DNA from: Piromyces finnis | Lineage: Eukaryota > Neocallimastigomycota > Neocallimastigomycetes > Neocallimastigales > Neocallimastigaceae | Length of the DNA stretch: 64,000 nt | Direction: 5' to 3' | Assembly (NCBI GenBank): GCA_002104945.1 | Contig: MCFH01000021.1 | Coordinates: 1-64,000 of the forward strand | Part shown: positions 32,258-42,148 of the stretch, piece after piece | How the letters are laid out: every line of letters begins with the position of its first letter | How positions within the stretch are numbered: position 1 is the first letter of the stretch | The notes under the pieces: model-generated | The model's database searches: none | The model's input: the letters and a program-made list of their open reading frames with translations, nothing else | What the model was told of the DNA's origin: nothing | Made by a program: the position numbers and the translations under genes

Positions 32258-32282
32258 ATAATGGGAGTAAGCAATCTCCCAT
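32248..32282 (+). promoter_or_regulatory. Candidate -1 ribosomal frameshift signal, E5 gag/pol
   Basis: Heptamer TTTAAAC lies at 32248-32254 in frame as T TTA AAC. The 6-nt spacer TAAATA includes the gag stop. The stem is ATGGGAG (32261-32267), the loop TAAGCAAT, and the return strand CTCCCAT (32276-32282). The -1 frame is open from here through the first Met at 32551 into pol, so pol has no separate start close to gag. Confidence 0.85.
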
Positions 32283-32550
32283 AAAAACTAAAATTGCAAA
32301 TAGTTCACAAAATACACAAGAAGCACAAATAAATTCCAATATCTCTAATGAAAATAATTATTCTATTAATGCGGCTCAAAAGAAGAAAATAAATGTTAAA
32401 ACATTAGATAAAAATAAAATATCACCAAATAATAAAAGTATTGTCAAACCCTCAATACTTAACCAACCTAATATTAGGAATTTAAAACAACAAAAGAAGG
32501 CTATTAGAGATACTCGTAGAAGAAAAATTAGCGAAGATAAAGATGAAGTT

Positions 32551-33942
32551 ATGGAAGAAACCCCAAATGAAGAAATAGAAATAGAAAGTGAAGAAGAACA
32601 AAATAATACAAATGAAATACCTTTAGAAGAAGTTACTAATACAAAAGAACATATCCAACCTATTGAAATTAATAACTCTAATGATTCTACCAATGAAGAA
32701 ACTTTTAAAAATAATAATGAAACAAGTGATGTAAAAGTAAAGAAAAATTCTGTCAAAACCAAAGTAACCACAAAAAGAAATATGACAGAAATACAAATGT
32801 TAAAAACCAAAGATAAATTTAGTATAATTAAAGAAGCAAATAATTTATATCCAAAAATAAGTCTTTCCCAATTACTTTCTGCTAGTCCATCACTTAGAAA
32901 AGAATTAGAACAAGGATGTAAACCTAAAGTTGAAAAAGTGATGTACTCCTTTAATAACTCTAATATTCCATTAATAATTGGTGATATAGATGGAAAATAT
33001 TTAAAAATTCTTTATAATACTGGCGCAAATGTCAATATCATTACTACAAATGGTTTTAATAAACTATCAAATAAAAATATTGAAAAAAGTGATGAGGAAC
33101 AAAATATAACTATTGCTAATGGTACTACTGTTCCTACAAATGTTTTTACTACTTTAAAAATAAATATTAATAATTGTTGTACTATTTTAGAAAAATTTTA
33201 TATTATTGAACAAAGTAATCCATACTTTGATATAATTTTTGGAAGAGGTATTCAAAAGAAATACCGTTTATTTATTGACCCTGATGATGATTATATATAC
33301 CAGAAAACTAAAAAAGGTTTAAAGAAAATTACAAATATTATCAATAGTAATGATAATGATGCTAATGATATTCCCTTAATGAATTCTATAATTATTTCAA
33401 AAGAAGAAAACCAAGAATTTCAAGATACGTTAAAAGAAATCTTAAATTCAATACCTGATAATATTAAATCAAAATTTGAACACATTATAAATAAATATAA
33501 AAATTGTATGGCTACATCAATGTCTCAATTAACTACTGCGGATTTAGAACCTCATTCTATAATTACTACTACTAATAAACCAATAAAATTAAAACCTTAT
33601 AAATTATCTAAGGAACATGCTGATATTTTAAAAAGTGAAATTCTTTCATTACTTGATAAAGGTTTAATTACTCCTTCTCACTCTTCATGGTCATTTCCAG
33701 TTTTACTTGTACAAAAGAAAAATGGTAAATGGAGAATGTGTATTGATTATAAAAGACTTAATGAAATTACTATTAAGGATTCTTATGCACTTCCTTTTAT
33801 TGATGAATTAATATCTTCTGTTAATGGTGCAAAAATATTTTCTGCTTTAGATTTATACTCTGGCTACCACCAAATTCCTATGAACCCAAATGATATTGAA
33901 AAAACTGCTTTTACAACGAAATTTGGTAATTATAATTTTTAA
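32551..33942 (+). pseudogene. E5 pol, N-terminal part (protease and start of RT)
   Basis: This part carries an acidic and basic linker, a protease region and the first half of the reverse transcriptase. The protease has ILYNTGANVN, so the catalytic Asp is Asn (AAT for GAT), which should abolish activity. RT motifs up to YSGYHQIPM and FTTKFGNYNF are seen. It then stops because of one extra T in a TTTTT run near 33937; the next part continues in another frame with FKVMPFGLTNAP. The frame is open upstream of 32551 to the frameshift signal, so the true N-terminus is in Gag-Pol. Confidence 0.85.
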
Positions 33943-36100
33943 AGTAATGCCATTTGGTTTAACTAATGCTCCCGCTACTTTCCAGCGAGAAATGAATAGG
34001 ATTCTCTTACCATTAATTGGTAAATGTCTTTTTGTTTACATTGATGATATTGTTGTTTATTCTAAATCACCAGAAGAACATCTTTATCATTTACAACAAG
34101 TTTTTGAAATATTATCTAAATATAATCTTTCTCTTAATTTACAAAAATGTAAATTCTTTCAAGAAAAGGTAGAAGTACTAGGACATGTACTTACACCTAA
34201 CGGATTAAAAACTGTTCCTTCTAAAGTTCAAAGTATTGCTTTATGGAATGCTCCAAGAAATGTTAATGAACTAAGATCATTCCTAGGTTTAGCTAGTTAC
34301 TACCGCAAATTTATTCAAAATTTTTCTATTAGAGCAAGCTCTCTTTTTAATTTATTAAAGAAAGACCAAGAATATATTTGGTCACAAGAATGTAATAATG
34401 CTTTTGAAGATATCCGACAATGTCTATTAAGTGATCCTATTTTAAGTTATCCTGATTTTAATAAAGAATTTATTATTCGTACTGATGCATCAACTAATGG
34501 CATTGGTGCTGTACTCTTACAGGTGGAGGGGGACAAATTGGAACATCCAATTTGTTGTATTAGTCGTACTTTATCTACTTCAGAAAAGAATTATTCTGTT
34601 ACTGACCTTGAAGGATTAGCTATTTATTATGCAATTCTACAATTTCGTCAATATATTATAAGTAATAAAAATCCTACCATATTAATTACTGATCATAAAC
34701 CATTACTGGGATTTTATAAAAAGAATATTCCATCAAAAGGTAGACATGCTAGATGGATTGAAGAATTTAATAAATATAAAATTGAATTAAAATATGATAA
34801 AGGAAAGAAAAATGTTTTTGCTGATGCCCTTTCAAGATTACCTTCTAAAAATTCTGATGAAATAGTAAATTGTGCTTATGCAATTTTGTCTGATTTTAAT
34901 CCAAGAGATTTAGACCTACCTGAAGGAATAAAAAAATATTTTACTAAAAATTATCAAGTTGTTGATAATACTCTTTATTATAAAAAAGATGAATTATATC
35001 TTAAAGTTATTTACAAAGATGAAGATAAAAAAGATATTATTAGTCGTGCTCATTCTGTTGGTCATGAAGGTGCTGAAAAGACCACAAATAGAATTTTAAA
35101 ATCTTATTATTGGCCTGGTATTTGGAATGATGTTAGAATGTGGGTAAAGTCCTGTAGAAAATGTCAACTTTGTAGACCTAAGCCTTTACCTAACAATACT
35201 GAAGATAATATAATCCCAATTGAACAACCATTTACTAGAGTCGGATTAGATATAGTTGGTCCATTACCACTTACTAAACATGGAAATTCTTATATTATTA
35301 CCCTTGTTGATTATTTCACTAAATGGGTTGAAGCTAAAGCAATTCCAAATATGAAATCAGAAGAAGTAATAAAATTTTTAATAGAAGTAATAACAAGACA
35401 TGGTCCACCAGAAATAATTGTTACTGATAATGGAAGTTCATTTATTTCTGATATTACTAAAATGATGATTGATTTATATGGATCATGGGTTCATTTTGTT
35501 TCTCCTCATCACCCACAATCTAATGGTATGATTGAGAATAGAAACAAAGAAATAGGAAAAACTTTAAGACTCTTAATTGAAAATGAATCTGAATGGGACG
35601 AATATCTACCATCTGCATTATGGTCACTTAGAACTACCAAAAATTCAAAAACAAAGTTTAGTAGTTTCGAATTATTATATGGTAGAAGAGACACATGGCC
35701 ATTAGAAATAATGTTTCCCGATATTTATAAAGATCCTAATGAAACAGAAGAAGAATATATTTTTAGAAGATTTTTAAGGCATCAAAATTGGGTAAAACAA
35801 GCTACTGAATATTCTAATCATGCTAATCAATATTGGGAACATAGAATAGGTTTATCCAAAGCTTTAAAGAAGACTTATAAACCGGGTGATTATGTTATGA
35901 TAAGATTAATAGGAAGAAGTAAATTAAATCCTTATTTTTATGGTCCTTATAAAGTCGTTAATAAACAAAAATTTAATACTGTTGTACTTGAAGATCCACA
36001 TACAGGAAAACTACTTGATAGAAATGTACATATTAAAAATATTTTTCCTTACGTTCTACCAGAACAAAATTTAACTTCAAGGGACGAAGTTAATTCTTAA
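33890..36100 (+). pseudogene. E5 pol, C-terminal part (RT, RNase H, integrase)
   Basis: This is the continuation after the one-base frameshift. The real homology begins at about 33938 with FKVMPFGLTNAPATFQ; residues before that are out of frame. It contains the RT catalytic YIDD (34041), RNase H (RTDAS, ITDHKPL), the integrase HHCC region (HSVGHEGAEKTTN..CRKCQ) and a complete DDE core (DIVGPL..TDNGSS..HPQSNGMIENRNKE). No chromodomain is seen. Apart from the homopolymer frameshift, the domain content is complete. Confidence 0.87.
36071..36093 (+). promoter_or_regulatory. Conserved terminal hairpin upstream of the E5 3' LTR
   Basis: Stem TTAACTTC, loop AAGGGAC, stem GAAGTTAA. In sense, E7 and E8 have the same loop and a compensated stem at the same place, just before the polypurine region. 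Confidence 0.7.
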
Positions 36101-36113
36101 AAGGCCGAGAAAC

Positions 36114-36924
36114 TGATAAATAATGAAATTAATAAATATAAAATTATTATTATACCTGATTTTTAAGTTAACCCTAAAAGTAACTTAAAACAAGTTATAG
36201 TTTAATTAAGTACTTTACCAAAATTCTTAAATAAAATTAATCCTAAACACTGCATATGTTTTGATTATTGAAAGAAAATAATAAACTTTAATTAATCGAG
36301 ATCAAAATATATAACTTTTGTTAAATTAATTGTTAAATTAAATATTTAATAACTTCGTTAGTAAATTACACTTTAAAAGTAAACAAATATAATAATTCAT
36401 GTTATAAAATAATATAATTAAACACCTTTATTAAAACATTAAAAATAATTATTACTTTAATTAATTGTAAAATAAACAACTTTTTATATTCTTTAACTTT
36501 TAATTATTTCTTTTATTGTTATTTCTAATTACTTTTATTACTTTTATTGTAAATAGTTATTAATTTTATTGTTTTAATGTAAATAGTTTAAATTTAAAAG
36601 AAAATATAAATACATGTAAATATTCTTATTTTAATCATTATTATTATTATTAATAAAGAAATATTATATAGTTAGATTAATATTTTATAATTTTAATAAT
36701 CACTTTTATACTTAAATAAATAAAATTTTAAATATTTAAATATTAGAAAAACAAGTGTTTCTAATAAAACAATTTAGTGTTTTAACAAAACAATTTTATT
36801 AATTTTTATAAAAACGATTTTAAATCTTAATCAATATAACTTATATAGTTATAACAAAAGATATAATATAATAATCACTTTTTGAAGTAAAATTCAAAAT
36901 TAAGATTATTATCAAATTATATCA
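36114..36924 (+). repeat. E5 3' LTR (LTR-F)
   Basis: This is 811 bp and appears identical to the 5' LTR. It is followed by GTTGT and then the start of an LTR-G fragment. Confidence 0.9.
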
Positions 36925-36929
36925 GTTGT

Positions 36930-36980
36930 TGATAACGGATTGGTAGTTATATTACAACTTTTTAACTACTTCTTCTGTTA
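36930..36980 (-). repeat. LTR-G fragment (first 51 bp)
   Basis: It matches 26399-26449 (TGATAACGGATTGGTAG onward) and is preceded by TTGT, as in E6. It is cut by LTR-H at 36981. Confidence 0.7.
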
Positions 36981-37957
36981 TGTTAAGTTTTTGGATTTGG
37001 TTATGCGGCCAGGTCAGAATGTTATCAATTATATAGTAAATATGTTTTTTAAGAAATTAAATTTAAATATAAAATAACCCTTTAAACTTCCAAATGAGAA
37101 ATTAATATTTATTCTTTAGAATAACTTTTTTATAAAATTTTATTTATTTATTAATAATAATATAAATGATAATATATTTAATAACTATATAATTAAGATT
37201 ATAACTATAATCTTTACAAAGAATTAAAATCGAATTCAATTCATTCTATTTTATATTCTTTGTTCAGATTATTAAATTGATAAAAATAAAGTATTACATG
37301 TAATATGTTAATAATATAATAAGATTGTTTGTTTGTTTGTTTGTTTGTTTTGTCATGACATAAAATAAAATAAACATATGATTAATCATTTAAACACTTG
37401 ATCCATTAACCTATTTTATAATAATTAAAATTATTTAATTTATAAATGTTAACCGTTACACCTAAATGGTTTAGTTCTATTTTTAGTAACAGTCACTATC
37501 ATTAATTAAATTAATATAATTAGAATTTCTATTGATATCTTTTTAATTTTCGTCAAGTCATAAGAAATGTCTATGATCCATACTTGATATCATATTAATT
37601 TTAATTTACTTATTAAAATCTTCGAATGATCATATCTTCCTTAAATGACCTGTTAGAAGGACCGCGATTGTACCAAAATGTAGCTTTTTCCTTAAGCTTT
37701 CTAAAATAACTTACAGCCGTAGCGATCGTTTTTGGCGAGTTACACCTTGTTTCGTGTTTGTTTATTTTTGGTTAAGGGTTATAGTGTATTGATATTAAAT
37801 TTTTTGAAATCATAACCCTTTCACTGAACCAAAATTTAAAAGGTGACTTTTAAAGGTGTTTTAAAATAATTATTGGGATTATTTAATTCTAATTATTATG
37901 TTTAATTAATTATAGATATTATCTGAATTTGTTTTAAATCCAGTTAATATCTTCACA
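36981..37957. repeat. LTR-H copy 1
   Basis: This 977-bp LTR starts TGTTAAGTTTTTGG and ends ATCTTCACA. It is homologous to the 1132-bp copy at 38640-39771, which has about 125 bp more in the middle. The flanks do not match each other: LTR-G lies on the left and an LTR-F tail on the right. This copy therefore sits at a rearranged junction. It includes a (GTTT)n run. Confidence 0.75.
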
Positions 37958-37960
37958 TGA

Positions 37961-38009
37961 CACTTTTTGAAGTAAAATTCAAAATTAAGATTATTATCAA
38001 ATTATATCA
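37961..38009 (+). repeat. LTR-F tail fragment
   Basis: These 49 bp match the right end of LTR-F (CACTTTTTGAAG to TATATCA). The fragment is followed by ACA and then LTR-I. Confidence 0.75.
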
Positions 38010-38012
38010 ACA

Positions 38013-39822
38013 TGGTACAGAATTTTATTATAAGTACCTTTTTCTTTATTGTTTGGGACACTACAACAGTTATAAATAACAAATTTATATTCTAGATGAA
38101 TATTTTTTATTATATATTATTTTATTATTTTATTTATTATTTTATTATTTTTATTACAAGTTTTATTATTTTTATTACAAGTTTTATTATTTTTATTACA
38201 AGTTTTATTATTTATAAGTATTATTTATTATTATTTTATATTATTATTTGTTTTTAAAAATAGGTATAATCTTAGAAAATAAACTAATAATATTATTAAT
38301 TCCTTCACTAAATCTAACAATAATATTATTTATTCTTCTATTATTATCACCTTATCTTTATTTTATTTATAATATAATTAATATAAACTAACTAAAACTA
38401 ACTAAAAACTAAAAACTCTTCTTCTTTTTTTTTATTATATATATACGCGTCTTTCTCTTCCTTATATAATTATATTTTTATCATCCTTATATTAAATTAT
38501 AAAAAGTTTATTTTACTTTAATAAATTATTTATAAGTTTTTAATTTAATTTAATTTACTATTCTTATTATTACTATCGTTATATAAATTTCTCAAATAAA
38601 AATATTTAAATCCATATATATTATAAGGGTTATTTCATTTGTTAAGTTTTTGGGTTTGGTTATGCGGCCAGGTCAGAATGTTATTAATTATATAGTAAAA
38701 ATGTTTTTTAAGAAATTAAATTTAATTATAAAATAACACCTTAAACTCCCAAATGAAAAATGAAAAATTTATATTTACTTTAAAATAACTTTTTATAAAT
38801 TTTTTATTTATTTAATAATAATAATATAAATGATATTATAAGTAACTATATAATTAAGATTATAACTATAATCTTTACAAAGAATTAAAATCGAATTCAA
38901 TTCATTCTCTTTTATATTCTTTGTTCAGATTATTAAATTGATATTAATAAGAATAAAGTATTACATGTAATATATTAGTAATATAATTAAATAAGTAATA
39001 AGATTGTTTGTTTGTTTGTTTGTTTGTCATGACATAAAATAAAATAAACATATGATTAATCATTTAAACAGTTGATCCTAATTAGTAATTATAAAAACTA
39101 TTCAATTAATAATTCATCATTATTAATTGATATTACCATAACATATTTGTTATAATTAAATAATTATTATTTTCAAAATTATTTCTAATAAAACTTGCCG
39201 TTAACCTATTTTATAATAATTAAGATTATTTAATTTATAGGTGTTAACTGTTACATCTAAATGGGTCTAGTTCTATTTTTAGTAACAATCGTTATCATTA
39301 ATTAAATTAATATAACTAAAATTCCTATTGATATATTTTTAATTTCATCAAGTCATAAGAAATATTTATGATCCATACTTGATATCATATTGATTTTAAT
39401 TTACCTAATAAAGTCTTTAAATGATCATAACTTCCTTAAATGATCAGTTAGAAGGACCGCGATTGTACCAAATTGTAGCTTTCTTCCTAAGCTTTCCAAT
39501 AAACCTAGTTTCATCACCGTAGCACTTACAGCCGTAGCGATCGTTTTTGGCGAGTTACACCTTATTTCGTACTTGCTTATTTTTGGTTAAGGGTTATAGT
39601 GTATTGATATTAAATTTTTGAAATCATAACCCTTTCACTGAATCAAAATTTAAAAGGTGACTTTTAAAAGTGTTTTAAAATAATTATTGAAATTATTTAA
39701 TTATAATTATTATGTTTAATTAATTATAGATATTATCTGAATTTGTTTTAAATCCAGTTAATATCTTCACATCATTTACCAAATATATGGATTTATTGCA
39801 TTTTTCTGAATGTGGTGTACCA
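38013..39822 (-). repeat. Solo LTR-I interrupted by a solo LTR-H
   Basis: The left part is 38013-38639 and the right part 39777-39822. LTR-I starts TGGTACAG and ends GTGTACCA, like the E7 LTRs. It is flanked by AACA on both sides (38009-38012 and 39823-39826). It is about 40 bp longer than the E7 LTRs because a roughly 20-bp TTATTTTTATTACAAG motif is tandemly repeated near 38140-38210. Confidence 0.82.
38640..39771. repeat. Solo LTR-H copy 2
   Basis: This 1132-bp LTR is flanked by the 5-bp duplication TCATT (38635-38639 and 39772-39776). The uninterrupted site is visible in both E7 LTRs (TTATTTCATTTACCAAAT). A (TTTG)n run lies near 39005. No coding sequence is seen. Confidence 0.85.
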
Positions 39823-39827
39823 AACAC

Positions 39828-40587
39828 TGATGCAATATATTTCAAAAACACCATAAATAAAATATAATTATGAACGTTAGCAATAGGGAATGATATATGA
39901 ATAATATATTAGTTAATATTGTATTTATTTCTATTTTATAATAATAAAAATAAATAATAAAAATAATAAATTTTATAATAATATAATTAAATAGATTTTG
40001 GTTTAAAGATTCTTTATTTAATTATTATTATTATTATGATTATAACATTAATAACATTCAATACTAATAGGATCGAAAGTTATTATTGAATAAATATAAA
40101 TAGTTAAATATAACGTGTAAATATAAAAATATGTTGATGAAAGTATTATTAATGATAAAATATAACTTTTCTGAAATAGTAAAAATAAACAATAAATATT
40201 CTTTTCTTTTATAACTAATATTTAAACTGAAGGAAATATAATAAATACTAAATACGTAATTATTAACCTAAAACTAACTTAAACTAAAACTATTAATATA
40301 AAAATAAAATAAAATAAAACTAATACTTAAAACTAAAATATCAAATATTATTTATAAATGAAAAGTTCTCCCTCTTGATATCTTCTGCTTTAACACTCTC
40401 TTTTATATCTTTTCCTTTCTTGTGTAACTAATTATTCTAATGTATGTGTAACATTTGCGTCATAATAATTTATACTAATATAGTTTAATTATTATTATCA
40501 TTAGTAATTGATATACAATTTATAAAAGGATTAGATATTATTCATAAAATATTTAAAATATTATATTTTTCTATGCATCTTGTATCA
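39828..40587. repeat. Probable solo LTR-L
   Basis: This 760-bp segment has TGATGCAA and TTGTATCA ends that are nearly inverted repeats. It fills the space between LTR-I (separated by AACAC) and LTR-M (separated by AACA). There is no second copy in the window, so the call rests on ends and position only. Confidence 0.5.
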
Positions 40588-40591
40588 AACA

Positions 40592-41449
40592 TGCTACGGT
40601 TCAAATAAGATATCACAAAACACTTGAATAGTTATAAAAATAAAAATTTATTTAATTTTAATTTTTATTCATTTAATTTATTTTTGATTTTTCAATTTTT
40701 AAAATTTTTCTCAAAAATCCTCGTACTTTTTCCAACTATCCATTATTTGAAATTTAATGGTTTTGGATAGCTAAGGATTTAAATTGATTTCATTCATAAT
40801 ATATGGATCATTCACTGTAACATATATTAATTAAATCCTTAATATATATTATGAATAATCTCTTAATATTTGAATAGAAAAATTTTTAATTTATAATTAA
40901 TAAAATTTTAATTTATGATATGTGTAACATTTTTGCATATCATATATTATATATTTAATTATGACATATAATAAAATTATATTATTCAATTAATTATGCC
41001 CTTTTTTAGACATAAATAATAATTTTTCTGTCGAGGTATCTTCTGTTTTGTGTGTAACAGTTGCCTCTTTTAGTAAAAATTATAATTAAATTCTATGTCA
41101 TAATTTCAAATTATAAAATATTATACAATAAAGTTAATTAATAAAATAAACCTTAAATAATAATAAAATACCTATAACTATTTTAATAATAAAATTTTGT
41201 AAAATTTATAAGTATAAAATATTATAAGTAATTATACTAATACTAATAATAAAGGTCTTAAATAACTATATACAAATAATATAACTATATAATAAAAATA
41301 TTAATAATTACTAGAAAAATGTATAAAAATTATATATTATAATTTTTATATTTTAAAAATAGAGTTAAACACTAGTAAGGAATATAAATAGTTGAAGGTT
41401 AATTCCTAAAATTCTAGCTAATTCAACTATTTATGTTCATTCCTTAACA
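40592..41449 (-). repeat. Solo LTR-M, diverged relative of LTR-A
   Basis: This 858-bp segment starts TGCTACGGTTC and ends CATTCCTTAACA. The ends match those of LTR-A (TGTTACGGTTC and GGTTCCTTAACA). It is flanked by AACA on both sides (40588-40591 and 41450-41453). Confidence 0.65.
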
Positions 41450-41453
41450 AACA

Positions 41454-42086
41454 TGGTACAGAATTTTATTATAAGTACCTTTTTCTTTATTGTTTGGGAC
41501 ACTACAACAGTTATAAATAACAAATTTATATTCTAGATGAATATTTTTTTATTATATATTATTTTATTATTTTGTTTATTATTTTATTATTTTTATTACA
41601 AGCTTTATTATTTATAAGTATTATTTATTATTATTTTATATTATTATTTGTTTTAAAAAAAATAGGTATAATCTTAGAAAATAAACTAATATTATTATTA
41701 ATTCCTTCACTAAATCTAACAATAATATTATTTATTCTTCTATTATTATCACCTTATCTTTATTTTATTTATAATATAACTAATATAAACTAACTAAAAA
41801 CTAACTAAAAACTAAAAACTCTTCTTTTTTTTTTTATATATATATACGCGTCTTTTTCTTCCTTATATAATTATATTTTTATCATCCTTATATTAAATTA
41901 TAAAAAGTTTATTTTACTTTAATAAATTATTTATAAGTTATTAATTTAATTTAATTTACCATTCTTATTATTACTATCGTTATATAAATTTATTAAATAA
42001 AAATATTTAAATCCATATATATTATAAGGGTTATTTCATTTACCAAATATATGGATTTATTGCATTTTTCTGAATGTGGTGTACCA
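41454..42086 (-). repeat. E7 3' LTR (LTR-I)
   Basis: This is 633 bp, TGGTACAG to GTGTACCA. A hydrophobic 73-codon frame inside it is identical in both LTRs only because the LTRs are identical; I do not call it a gene. Confidence 0.92.
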
Positions 42087-42103
42087 AGACATCCCGCCTT
42101 AGT

Positions 42104-42128
42104 TTGGACTTCGTCCCTTGAAGTCCAA
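42104..42128 (-). promoter_or_regulatory. Conserved terminal hairpin upstream of the E7 3' LTR
   Basis: In sense: stem TTGGACTTC, loop AAGGGAC, stem GAAGTCCAA. The loop is the same as in E5 and E8, while outer stem pairs differ but remain paired. Confidence 0.72.
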
Positions 42129-42148
42129 TTTTAAATATTTTTTTTTTA

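Larger units (their letters stand above)
28523..36924 (+). mobile_element. E5: full-length Gypsy element with damaged gag and pol
   Basis: E5 is 8402 bp with two 811-bp LTRs (28523-29333 and 36114-36924, TGATAAATAA to TTATATCA) that look identical by eye. A primer site TGGTCCTTCGAACCGGA follows the 5' LTR after one base and fits tRNA-Tyr. A long leader is followed by gag with an in-frame stop, a frameshift signal, pol with a one-base frameshift, a terminal hairpin and the 3' LTR. The flanks are ATTG and GTTG, an imperfect 4-bp duplication. Confidence 0.88.

Noticed and set aside
33930-33945. Programmed frameshift inside E5 RT
   Set aside because: The shift lies in a T homopolymer within a catalytic domain and is absent in E1 and E7, so it is a mutation or a read error.
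41572-41793. Hydrophobic 73-codon open frame, repeated at 48306-48527
   Set aside because: Both lie within identical LTRs of E7. The composition is a direct result of AT-rich DNA and there is no family match or independent support.
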